From assembly GCA_007123425.1 (NCBI GenBank), contig SKLC01000028.1, forward strand, positions 1-5,132: a stretch of 5,132 nucleotides of DNA. The letters are read 5' to 3'. Positions 1-5,132 of this stretch are shown here, piece by piece (within the stretch, counting starts at the first letter, position 1; the number at the start of each line of letters is the position of its first letter). Both the position numbers and the translations under genes were made by a program. The DNA comes from Nitriliruptoraceae bacterium. GTDB taxonomy: Bacteria > Actinomycetota > Nitriliruptoria > Nitriliruptorales > Nitriliruptoraceae. Under the pieces are notes generated by a model. It had not been told where the DNA came from. It saw only the letters and a program-made list of their open reading frames with translations, and searched no databases.

Positions 1-1
1 C

Positions 2-472
2 CGCACCGACGCCTACCGCGTCGACGCCGAGCGGCTCGAGCGGCTCGTCGACGACCGCCTGGCGGCCTCGCGGCCCGACGACGAGGCCGGCGCCGGCCGC
101 TCGCTGCAGGTCCTCAACGGGGTGGGCACGCCGGGGGTGGGGCAGGCGGTGGCCGAGCGGCTGCAGCCCGGCGGCTACCGGGTGCTGCTGACCGGCAACG
201 CGGACAGCTTCGACCACGACACGACCCGGATCGTGATCTACGACGATGCCCAGGAGCAGCTCGCCGTCGCGCGCGACATCCAGGAGCGGCTCGGGGTCGG
301 CGAGGTGGAGCGCTCCGGCATGCCCCAGTCGGTGGTCGACGTCACGATCATCGTGGGGGCGGACCTGCTGCCCTCCCTCGACGCGGGCGGACCGAGCGCC
401 GAGGAGCTCGACGAGCCGGCCGACCCTGACGAGGACGACGACGACCTCGACGAGGACGACGACACGACCTAG
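2..472 (+). CDS. LytR_C-domain protein, probable C-terminus of an LCP-family cell-wall ligase (5' partial)
   Basis: The reading frame is open from the window edge (first full codon at 2) to TAG at 470-472, giving the last 156 residues. The core resembles the LytR C-terminal domain: it begins LQVLNGVGTPGVGQAVAERL at about 110-169, continues through LLTGNADSFDHDTT, and ends VDVTIIVGADL. This domain commonly follows an LCP (LytR-CpsA-Psr) catalytic domain. LCP enzymes are membrane-anchored and attach anionic or glycan polymers to peptidoglycan outside the cell. The catalytic part would lie upstream of the window, so the LCP assignment is inferred; a stand-alone LytR_C protein is the main alternative. 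The last 26 residues are an Asp/Glu tail (16 of 26 acidic). The stop is 95 nt before the preferred rsfS start, so the genes may or may not share a transcript. An internal ATG at 122 opens in the middle of the conserved domain and is not the true start. Confidence 0.75.
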   Translation, partial: RTDAYRVDAERLERLVDDRLAASRPDDEAGAGRSLQVLNGVGTPGVGQAVAERLQPGGYRVLLTGNADSFDHDTTRIVIYDDAQEQLAVARDIQERLGVGEVERSGMPQSVVDVTIIVGADLLPSLDAGGPSAEELDEPADPDEDDDDLDEDDDTT

Positions 473-557
473 AGATCCTGGCCACCCCGCCGCAGCGCCG
501 TGCGCGCATCCCGCCAGCGGCTGTGGTTCCCTGTCCCCATCCGATCCTGTTGTGCGT

Positions 558-563
558 GAGGAG
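558..563 (+). promoter_or_regulatory. Ribosome binding site of rsfS, decides the start
   Basis: GAGGAG lies 4 nt before GTG at 568. The frame is also open at ATG 523 and GTG 556. Translation from 523 would add a Cys/Pro-containing stretch that does not resemble an RsfS N-terminus, and GTG 556 lies within or before this site. The site therefore favours GTG 568. Confidence 0.6.
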
Positions 564-567
564 CGCT

Positions 568-972
568 GTGCCCGCCGAACCCGACGCCATCGAGCTCGCC
601 GTCGAGCTCGTCGACGCCGCCGAGGACAAGAAGGCCGCCGACCCGCTGCTGCTCGAGGTGGCCGACGTGCTGGCGCTCGTCGACGTCTTCCTGCTCGCGA
701 CCGCATCCAGCGACCGACAGCTGAAGGCGGTCGCCGAGTCGATCGAGGAGCGGGCCCGCGCGCGCGGCCGCAAGCCGCGGCAGCGCGAGGGCCGGGCGGA
801 GTCCGGCTGGATGCTGCTGGACTTCGGCGATGTCGTCGTGCACCTGTTCTCGCCGGAGCAGCGCGAGTTCTACTCGCTCGAGCGGCTGTGGGCCGACGTG
901 CCGCGCATCGACGGCGGCAGCGGCGAGCGGCTGCCCGCGATGGCCGGCCTGCCCTCGGCGGACGAGGCATGA
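568..972 (+). CDS. rsfS: Ribosomal silencing factor RsfS (YbeB/DUF143 family)
   Basis: The product is 134 aa from GTG 568, usual for the family. RsfS binds ribosomal protein uL14 on the large subunit and blocks joining of the 30S subunit, which lowers translation in stationary phase or starvation. Visible family motifs, numbered from GTG 568, are DKKAAD (20-25), a D-x-F strand (39-41), ATASSDRQ (44-51, equivalent to the usual SGxSxRQ), GWMLLDFGDVVVHLF (80-94) and REFYSLERLWADVP (99-112). These cover the whole domain. A short tail rich in Gly, Ser and Pro follows. The stop codon overlaps the ATG of the next gene as ATGA (969-972), indicating translational coupling. In many bacteria nadD lies directly upstream; here a LytR_C-domain gene occupies that place. 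No convincing promoter was seen in the 95-nt gap before it. Confidence 0.95.
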   Translation: MPAEPDAIELAVELVDAAEDKKAADPLLLEVADVLALVDVFLLATASSDRQLKAVAESIEERARARGRKPRQREGRAESGWMLLDFGDVVVHLFSPEQREFYSLERLWADVPRIDGGSGERLPAMAGLPSADEA

Positions 973-1646
973 GGCGGCTGGTCCTGGTGCGCCACGGCGA
1001 GTCGATCTGGAACTCCGAGGCGCGGATCCAGGGGCAGGCCTGCGCCGGCCTGTCCGACATCGGCCATCAGCAGGCAGCGGCGCTGGCGCCGGTCCTGGCG
1101 GCGGCCCACCCCGAGGCGCGGCTGGCGGTCTCCGACCTGCAGCGCTGCCGGGAGACCATCGCGCCGCTGGTGGCCGCGCTGGGTCGCGAGCCGGTGGTCG
1201 ACCCCGCCCTGCGCGAGCGCTCCTTCGGCTCCTGGGAGGGTCGGCTGCGCTCCGAGGTCGCCGAGACCGAGCCGCAGCGCTGGGAGCGGTTCCGCTCCGG
1301 CGAGGACGTCATCGCCGAGATCGGTGGGGAGGCCTCGCACGAGCTCGCCGACCGGGTCGAGCCGGTGCTGCGCGAGCTGGCCGGAACCACGGCGCCGGGC
1401 GGCGTGACCGTCGCGGTGACCCACGGGGGCCCGGTGTGGCAGGGCACCCACCGGCTGGTGGGGCTCACGCCCCCGACGCTCGGCGGGGTGGACAACACCG
1501 CCATCACCGAGCTGCTGTTCCTCGACGACGGCCGCGTGCTGCTCGACCGGTGGAACGAGGTCGGCCACCTCGGCAGCGATCTGCGGACCCGGATGGGCCG
1601 GCGGGCCACCGGGGCCTCGCCGGCGGCCGCGCGCAGCTCCACCTGA
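969..1646 (+). CDS. Histidine phosphatase family protein (phosphoglycerate mutase-like; possibly GpgP-like phosphatase)
   Basis: The 225-aa protein begins MRRLVLVRHGES, so the RHG motif with the phospho-accepting His (H9) is at residues 8-10. Other catalytic-pocket residues are recognisable: R59 in SDLQRC, the acid E83 in LRERSFGSWEG, and the second His (H152) in VTHGG. The active site therefore looks intact. Family members remove phosphate from small metabolites in the cytoplasm; few are true phosphoglycerate mutases. The start at 969 overlaps the rsfS stop, and GAGG at 964-967 is too close to the ATG to be a good ribosome site, so initiation probably depends on translation of rsfS. In mycobacteria the gene beside the rsfS homologue encodes glucosyl-3-phosphoglycerate phosphatase (GpgP), which makes that substrate a reasonable guess but no more. 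CobC-like and general sugar-phosphate phosphatases are alternatives. Residues after about 212 form a poorly conserved Ala/Arg/Ser tail. Confidence 0.88.
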   Translation: MRRLVLVRHGESIWNSEARIQGQACAGLSDIGHQQAAALAPVLAAAHPEARLAVSDLQRCRETIAPLVAALGREPVVDPALRERSFGSWEGRLRSEVAETEPQRWERFRSGEDVIAEIGGEASHELADRVEPVLRELAGTTAPGGVTVAVTHGGPVWQGTHRLVGLTPPTLGGVDNTAITELLFLDDGRVLLDRWNEVGHLGSDLRTRMGRRATGASPAAARSST

Positions 1647-1710
1647 GCCGGCCCCGACACCGGTTGCGCGACTCGCGGGCGCCGATGCGGCATGCTTGCG
1701 GCCTCCCCTC

Positions 1711-1718
1711 GAGGAAGG
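1711..1718 (+). promoter_or_regulatory. Strong ribosome binding site of the small membrane protein gene
   Basis: GAGGAAGG is followed by a 7-nt spacer to ATG 1726. The frame is also open at TTG 1696, but that start would place this site inside the coding sequence. The site fixes the start at 1726. Its first half is part of the 8-bp palindrome CCTCGAGG (1707-1714). Confidence 0.75.
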
Positions 1719-1725
1719 TTCGCAC

Positions 1726-2049
1726 ATGGCCGCCACCGTCGAGGCCTATCGCCTCCCGTCGCTGTCGCTGCCGCGCGTGCATGACGCCGAGCTGCTCCGC
1801 GCGCTCGAGCGCATGGTCATGGTCACGGCGAGCAGCGCCGGGATCGTGGGCCTGAGCCTGGTCGCCGGGCGGCTGCAGGCAGCCGTGGCGACCGTCGCAG
1901 CGGTCGGGCACCTGACGGTGTCCGCGACGCTGGTGGGCGGGGCCGTGGGCCGACACGTGCGCGACGAGGACCAGCCGGCCATCGTGGGGGTGCTCGCGGC
2001 CGTGACCACGCTCGCGCTGCTGGTCGCGGGGACCCAGGCGGTGGTCTGA
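1726..2049 (+). CDS. Small hypothetical membrane protein, 107 aa
   Basis: I do not recognise this protein. It starts at an ATG with a strong ribosome site and ends at TGA 2047-2049, 32 nt before the palindromic terminator. The first 28 residues are polar to amphipathic (MAATVEAYRLPSLSLPRVHD, then AELLRALE). Three hydrophobic stretches follow at about 29-48, 51-75 and 84-103, rich in Ala, Val, Leu and Gly. A charged connector, RHVRDEDQP (76-84), lies between the second and third. This fits a small inner-membrane protein with two or three helices. There is no signal-peptide cleavage site, Cys or metal motif to suggest a function. The 79-nt gap after the phosphatase gene suggests it is not tightly coupled to it, though readthrough is possible. 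The product is expected to be real because of the ribosome site, the terminator placement and the coherent hydrophobic pattern. Confidence 0.72.
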   Translation: MAATVEAYRLPSLSLPRVHDAELLRALERMVMVTASSAGIVGLSLVAGRLQAAVATVAAVGHLTVSATLVGGAVGRHVRDEDQPAIVGVLAAVTTLALLVAGTQAVV

Positions 2050-2081
2050 CGACGCGCCCTGGGGCCACGCCCGGTCCCGGA

Positions 2082-2119
2082 ACGTGAGAAGACCCCGCCG
2101 CGGCGGGGTCTTCTCACGT
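2082..2119. terminator. Perfect 38-bp palindrome, probable bidirectional terminator
   Basis: The arms 2082-2100 and 2101-2119 are exact reverse complements of 19 nt with no spacer. The GC-rich core (GACCCCGCCGCGGCGGGGTC) is flanked by GAGAA on the left and TTCTC on the right, so each strand reads A-rich, stem, then a short U/C-rich run. That resembles actinobacterial intrinsic terminators that lack a long U tract. It sits between the + strand membrane-protein gene and the - strand tRNA gene, which converge here, so one element could end both transcripts. Confidence 0.8.
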
Positions 2120-2195
2120 GGTGGACCGGATGGGATTTGAACCCACGACCCCCTCCATGCCATGGAGGTGCGCTGCCGGACTGCGCTACCGGCCC
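2119..2195 (-). tRNA. tRNA-Ala (anticodon GGC) with encoded CCA
   Basis: Read on the - strand from 2195, the sequence folds into a complete cloverleaf. The acceptor stem GGGCCGG pairs with CCGGTCC and includes G3-U70 (2193 with 2125), the main alanine identity element. The D arm is GCGC, a 9-nt loop AGTCCGGCA, then GCGC. The anticodon stem CCTCC/GGAGG holds loop ATGGCAT with anticodon GGC at 2161-2159. The variable region is GGGTC, and the T arm is GTGGG, TTCAAAT, CCCAT. The discriminator A is at 2122 and CCA is encoded at 2121-2119. It would read the alanine codons GCC and GCU; GCC is very frequent in this DNA. The final A is also the first base of the adjoining palindrome. The gene converges on the membrane-protein gene and diverges from leuS. 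Confidence 0.96.
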
Positions 2196-2232
2196 GTGAT
2201 GTGAGCGCGCCGACGAGGGCGCGCGGTCGCGG

Positions 2233-2238
2233 AGCGTA
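2233..2238 (-). promoter_or_regulatory. Possible -10 box of the tRNA-Ala gene
   Basis: On the - strand, TACGCT (2238 to 2233) fits the TAnnnT pattern and lies 37 nt before the mature tRNA 5' end, leaving a leader of about 30 nt for RNase P to remove. The best -35 candidate, TTCGCG at 2262-2257 with an 18-nt spacer, is weak. Confidence 0.3.
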
Positions 2239-2255
2239 CCCCGTGATCCGCGCGG

Positions 2256-2301
2256 CCGCGAATGCACGGCCCCGGCACGGGGGGCCGTGCGCGCATCGCG
2301 G
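2256..2301. repeat. Imperfect 46-nt inverted repeat between tRNA-Ala and leuS
   Basis: A perfect 10-bp stem (GCACGGCCCC at 2264-2273 with GGGGCCGTGC at 2281-2290) closes a 7-nt loop, GGCACGG. An outer 6-bp stem (CCGCGA 2256-2261 with TCGCGG 2296-2301) extends it across small bulges. It lies upstream of both divergent genes. No U tract follows on either strand, so it is not an obvious terminator. It may be an operator, part of a leader RNA, or a structural accident of GC-rich DNA. Confidence 0.5.
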
Positions 2302-2360
2302 CGCCGACCGCCGACGGGCGTGCCGCTCGGGTGCCAGCAGGGCGACGGGGAGCGCGGCGC

Positions 2361-2366
2361 TACCCT
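2361..2366 (+). promoter_or_regulatory. Possible -10 box of leuS
   Basis: TACCCT matches TAnnnT in a GCTACCCTCG context often seen at actinobacterial promoters. It would start transcription at about 2372-2374, giving a leuS leader of roughly 57-59 nt. No recognisable -35 hexamer is present 16-18 nt upstream. An 11-nt palindrome (AGCGC-G-GCGCT, 2351-2361) overlaps its first base. Confidence 0.35.
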
Positions 2367-2370
2367 CGCA

Positions 2371-2425
2371 CCTCGACGTGGTACGCGACCAGGGCCGGCC
2401 TCGATGGCCGGCCGTCACGGTGAGG
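2371..2425 (+). promoter_or_regulatory. Possible leuS leader structure that sequesters the ribosome binding site
   Basis: CCTCG (2371-2375) can pair with TGAGG (2421-2425, one G-U pair). After one A/G mismatch, CGTG (2377-2380) pairs with CACG (2416-2419). This would cover most of the leuS ribosome site GGTGAGGA (2419-2426). Inside is a strong hairpin, GGCCGGCC / TCGAT / GGCCGGCC (2393-2413). The left arm also contains TGGTACGCG (2379-2387), one base short of the T-box core TGGTACCGCG, whose UGGU could pair with a tRNA ACCA end. These pairings are read by eye and unsupported by comparison. A complete T-box would also need a specifier stem, which I did not find. Confidence 0.3.
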
Positions 2426-2426
2426 A
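2419..2426 (+). promoter_or_regulatory. Ribosome binding site of leuS, decides the start
   Basis: GGTGAGGA lies 4 nt before ATG 2431. The frame is open further upstream and holds another ATG at 2404 that would add 9 residues (MAGRHGEDA). That start falls in the loop of the leader hairpin and has only a weak AGGG 9 nt before it. ATG 2431 is preferred. Confidence 0.65.
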
Positions 2427-2430
2427 CGCG

Positions 2431-4923
2431 ATGAGCCAGCAGCCCGACGTGGAGCGCTACGACCCCCTGCGGATCGAGCCGCCGATCGCCCGGCGGTGGC
2501 ACGACGAGCGCACGTACTCCCTCGGGGATCCCGCGCAGGCGGTCGCCGCGGCCGACAAGCCGTTCTACGCCCTGACGATGTTCCCCTACCCGTCGGGTGA
2601 CCTGCACATGGGCCACGCGGAGATCTTCACGATCCACGACGCGCTGGTCCGCCACCTGCGGATGACCGGTCACACGGTGCTCAACCCGATCGGCTGGGAC
2701 GCGTTCGGCCTGCCGGCGGAGAACGCCGCCCGCAACCGCGGCGCCGACCCCCGGAAGTGGACCTACGCCAACATCGCCGAGCAGCGCTCGACGATCCAGC
2801 GGCTGGGCTACTCCTTCGACTGGGACAAGGTCCTGCACACCTGCGACGACGAGTACTACCGCTGGACCCAGTGGCTGTTCCTCGAGCTGCTCGACGCCGG
2901 GCTGGCCTACCGGCGCGAGGCGGCCGTCAACTGGTGCCCCGGCTGCGAGACCGTGCTGGCCAACGAGCAGGTCGTCGACGGCGCCTGCGAGCGCTGCGGC
3001 TCCGAGGTCAGCCGCGAGCCGCGCACCCAGTGGTTCTTCCGCATCACCCAGTACGCCGACGAGCTCCTCGACGGGCTCGACGACATCGACTGGCCCGAGC
3101 GGGTCAAGAACGCCCAGCGCGCCTGGATCGGTCGCTCCGAGGGGGCCGAGGTGGTCTTTCCCACCGCCGACGGCCGCGACGAGGTGACCGTCTTCACCAC
3201 CCGCCCGGACACGCTGTACGGCGCCACCTACTTCGTGTTCGCGCCCGAGCACCCGCTGCTCGCCGAGCGGATGGGCGACGACCCCGACTTCCGCGCCTAC
3301 CTCGAGGAGGTCGCGCGCAAGTCCGAGCTCGAGCGCATGGCCGGCGAGACCGCCCGTGACAAGCAGGGCTACCGGCTGGCGTTCGACATGCGCAACCCGG
3401 TCACGGGCGAGGACATCCCCGCCTACGCCGCCGACTACGTGCTCATGGAGTACGGCACCGGCGCGATCATGGCCGTGCCGGCCCACGATCAGCGTGACTT
3501 CGACTTCGCCCGCGAGCACGACCTGCCCGTGCGCGTGGTCGTGCAGCCGGCCGACGGCGAGGCGCTCGACGGCGACACGCTGACCGAGGCCCACGCGGGC
3601 GAGGGCGTGACGGTCAACTCCGGGCCCTACGACGGCCGCGACTGGCGGGAGACCAAGGAGGCGATCACCGCCGACCTCGCCGAGCGGGGCGCTGCCGAGG
3701 CGACGGTCAACCTGCGCCTGCGCGACTGGCTGATCTCCCGCCAGCGCTCCTGGGGCGCGCCCATCCCCGTGATCCACTGCCCCGACTGCGGCGAGGTGGG
3801 CGTGCCGGTCGACGACCTGCCGGTGCGCCTGCCCGACGACCTCGACTTCCAGGTCCAGGGCTCGCCGCTGGCCGCCCACCCCACGTTCGCCAGCGACGTC
3901 GCCTGTCCGGCCTGCGGCGACGACGCGGCCACCCGCGACGTCGACACCATGGACACCTTCGTCGACTCCTCGTGGTACTTCCTGCGCTTCCTCTCGCCGC
4001 AGGACGACCAGCGGGCCTGGCCGTCCGAGGCCGCCGGCCGGTGGCTGCCCGTGGACCAGTACACCGGCGGGGTCGAGCACGCCGTGCTCCACCTGCTCTA
4101 CGCCCGCTTCGTCGTCAAGGCGATGCGCGACCGCGGCCACGTCGACGCCGACGAGCCCTTCGACGCCCTGCTCAACCAGGGGCAGGTCATCATGGACGGC
4201 GCGTCGATGTCGAAGTCGAAGGGCAACCTCGTGGTGCCCGGGGAGGTCTACGAGCAGTTCGGGGCCGACACCCTGCGCGGCACCATGCTGTTCGCCTCCG
4301 CGCCGGAGGACGACATCGACTGGGCCGACGTGTCGCCCACGGGCATGCACAAGTGGCTCTCGCGGGTGTGGCGCCTGAGCCTCGAGCAGGTCGCCGCCGA
4401 GGAGGCGGGGACCGCCACCGCCGACGCGCGGGACCACGAGTCGCTGCGACGCGAGACCGCGCGTGCGGTCATCGGGGCGAGCGCGGACTACGAGGCCCGC
4501 AAGTACAACACCGCCATCGCGAAGCTGATGACGCTGACCAACGAGGTGCTCGACGCGACCCGCGACGGTGCCTACGGGCCGGTCTCCCGCGAGGCGCTGG
4601 AGACGCTGCTGCTGCTGCTCGCCCCCGTGGCGCCGTTCATCACCGAGGAGCTCTACCGGCGGCTGGGCCATGCGACCTCGATCCACGAGGAGGCCTGGCC
4701 CACCGCGGACGAGTCGCTGCTGGTCACCGAGGAGGTCGACCTGGTCGTCCAGGTCAACGGCAAGGTCCGCGGCCGGGTCGCGGTGCCCACCGGCGCCGAC
4801 CAGGAGACGGCCGAGGCCGCCGCGCGGGCCGACGACAACGTCGCCAGCCACCTCGAGGGCGTCGAGGTGGTCAAGGTCGTGCTCGTGCCCGACAAGCTGG
4901 TCAACTTCGTGGTCAAGGGCTGA
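2431..4923 (+). CDS. leuS: Leucyl-tRNA synthetase (LeuRS), bacterial type with editing domain
   Basis: This 830-aa class Ia synthetase joins leucine to tRNA-Leu in the cytoplasm using ATP; its length is normal for a bacterial LeuRS. The HIGH motif is HMGH (59-62) in YPSGDLHMGH. A first zinc site has Cys 169, 172, 186 and 189. The CP1 editing domain follows, with the threonine-rich FTTRPDTLYG (255-264) and GTGAIMAVPAHDQRD (342-356); D356 corresponds to the aspartate essential for hydrolysing mischarged tRNA, so editing should be active. A second Cys cluster lies at 450, 453, 492 and 495. DTMDTF and VDSSWYFLRF (505-520) lead to the KMSKS loop, here SMSKSKGN (592-599), with Ser in place of the first Lys. 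The anticodon-binding helical domain and the LeuRS C-terminal domain, ending DKLVNFVVKG, are complete. It diverges from tRNA-Ala, and possible promoter and leader elements lie just upstream. Leader control of translation is speculative. Confidence 0.98.
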   Translation: MSQQPDVERYDPLRIEPPIARRWHDERTYSLGDPAQAVAAADKPFYALTMFPYPSGDLHMGHAEIFTIHDALVRHLRMTGHTVLNPIGWDAFGLPAENAARNRGADPRKWTYANIAEQRSTIQRLGYSFDWDKVLHTCDDEYYRWTQWLFLELLDAGLAYRREAAVNWCPGCETVLANEQVVDGACERCGSEVSREPRTQWFFRITQYADELLDGLDDIDWPERVKNAQRAWIGRSEGAEVVFPTADGRDEVTVFTTRPDTLYGATYFVFAPEHPLLAERMGDDPDFRAYLEEVARKSELERMAGETARDKQGYRLAFDMRNPVTGEDIPAYAADYVLMEYGTGAIMAVPAHDQRDFDFAREHDLPVRVVVQPADGEALDGDTLTEAHAGEGVTVNSGPYDGRDWRETKEAITADLAERGAAEATVNLRLRDWLISRQRSWGAPIPVIHCPDCGEVGVPVDDLPVRLPDDLDFQVQGSPLAAHPTFASDVACPACGDDAATRDVDTMDTFVDSSWYFLRFLSPQDDQRAWPSEAAGRWLPVDQYTGGVEHAVLHLLYARFVVKAMRDRGHVDADEPFDALLNQGQVIMDGASMSKSKGNLVVPGEVYEQFGADTLRGTMLFASAPEDDIDWADVSPTGMHKWLSRVWRLSLEQVAAEEAGTATADARDHESLRRETARAVIGASADYEARKYNTAIAKLMTLTNEVLDATRDGAYGPVSREALETLLLLLAPVAPFITEELYRRLGHATSIHEEAWPTADESLLVTEEVDLVVQVNGKVRGRVAVPTGADQETAEAAARADDNVASHLEGVEVVKVVLVPDKLVNFVVKG

Positions 4924-5003
4924 GCCGGCCGGGCGAGGGGCCGCTCGCGGCGCCGGGTCGTTGCAGCCGTCGGGGGTCGCGCCGGCCGCTCGCACCGGGC
5001 GGG

Positions 5004-5009
5004 TAGGGT
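5004..5009 (+). promoter_or_regulatory. Possible -10 box of the downstream hydrolase gene
   Basis: TAGGGT fits TAnnnT and lies 36 nt before the ATG at 5046, with no clear -35 hexamer. It suggests the hydrolase may have its own promoter instead of depending on leuS. The 122-nt gap otherwise holds a weak 5-bp hairpin just after leuS (GCGAG 4933-4937 with CTCGC 4944-4948) without a U tract. Confidence 0.3.
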
Positions 5010-5045
5010 CGCCGGCCACCGAACCGGCGAAAGGCGCCGACCGCG

Positions 5046-5132
5046 ATGGGCGCACGGCAGATCCGCGCGAACGGCCTGCGCTTCGCGTACCTCGAGCAGG
5101 GGCCACGGGACGGGCCGCTCGCGCTGTGCCTC
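5046..5132 (+). CDS. Probable alpha/beta hydrolase, N-terminus only (3' partial)
   Basis: Only 29 codons are visible, running off the window edge. The product starts MGARQIRANGLRFAYLEQG and continues PRDGPLALCL. This matches the usual start of alpha/beta-hydrolase-fold enzymes: a first strand (IRANGLRFAYLEQG), a turn with Gly-Pro, then the hydrophobic strand that precedes the HG oxyanion motif. The oxyanion hole, nucleophile elbow and catalytic His are all outside the window, so substrate and activity cannot be judged; esterase, epoxide hydrolase and haloperoxidase-like relatives all begin this way. A ribosome site GAAAGG (5029-5034) is 11 nt before the ATG, slightly far but acceptable. The gene follows leuS in the same direction after 122 nt and may have its own promoter. 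Confidence 0.65.
   Translation, partial: MGARQIRANGLRFAYLEQGPRDGPLALCL

Noticed and set aside
246..968. Long upstream extension of the histidine phosphatase frame
   Set aside because: The added residues are Arg/Ser/Ala-rich shadow sequence overlapping the LytR_C gene and rsfS; the family N-terminus (RRLVLVRHGE) begins exactly at ATG 969.
1664..1696. Possible promoter TTGCGC (1664-1669) with CATGCT (1691-1696) before the small membrane protein gene
   Set aside because: The spacer is 21 nt and the second hexamer does not fit TAnnnT.
2119..2195. tRNA-Ala as an attachment site for an integrated element
   Set aside because: No integrase gene, no repeated copy of the tRNA 3' end, and no change in gene type or composition on either side within the window.
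497..2297. A 14-nt exact direct repeat, GCCGTGCGCGCATC, at 497-510 and 2284-2297, both intergenic
   Set aside because: In a 5-kb window of this base composition about one such match is expected by chance, and flanking bases do not match.
4939..4993. Direct repeat GGCCGCTCGC at 4939-4948 and 4984-4993 downstream of leuS
   Set aside because: Only 10 nt of GC-rich sequence with no regular spacing or third copy; likely chance.
1504..5106. A 1200-codon open frame on the - strand running opposite leuS and across the tRNA and terminator
   Set aside because: It is antisense to clearly real genes, spans a tRNA gene and palindrome, has low-complexity Gly/Val/Arg/His composition, and arises because G/C-ending codons on the + strand suppress stops in the matching antisense frame.

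Overview
The window is very GC-rich bacterial DNA with dense G/C-ending codons, short intergenic gaps and Shine-Dalgarno-type start sites. Gene content and order (LytR_C-domain protein, rsfS, histidine phosphatase, then leuS) point to a high-GC Actinomycetota. A lineage such as Thermoleophilia or Nitriliruptoria is plausible, but that is inference and the sequence alone does not fix the class.

Left part (1-2049, all + strand). The 3' end of a LytR_C-domain protein gene, probably an LCP-family cell-wall ligase, comes first. It is followed by rsfS, whose stop codon overlaps the start of a histidine phosphatase gene (ATGA). After a 79-nt gap comes a small uncharacterised membrane protein gene with its own strong ribosome binding site. 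rsfS next to a histidine phosphatase is a familiar actinobacterial arrangement; in Mycobacterium tuberculosis the neighbour of the rsfS homologue is the glucosyl-3-phosphoglycerate phosphatase GpgP.

Middle (2050-2430). A perfect 38-bp palindrome, probably a bidirectional terminator, separates the + strand membrane-protein gene from a convergent tRNA-Ala(GGC) gene on the - strand. The tRNA has an encoded CCA end that touches the palindrome. The 235-nt gap between the tRNA and leuS, which are divergent, holds an imperfect 46-nt hairpin, a TACCCT -10-like box, and a possible leader structure that could pair with the leuS ribosome binding site.

Right part (2431-5132, + strand). A complete leucyl-tRNA synthetase gene is followed by a 122-nt gap and the first 29 codons of a probable alpha/beta hydrolase.

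Functionally, the window is mostly housekeeping. It holds translation genes (RsfS ribosome silencing, tRNA-Ala, LeuRS), a cell-envelope protein and a small phosphatase. I see no mobile element, CRISPR array, toxin-antitoxin pair or defence system. The most interesting non-coding material is the leuS leader and the palindrome abutting the tRNA. The least understood gene is the small membrane protein.
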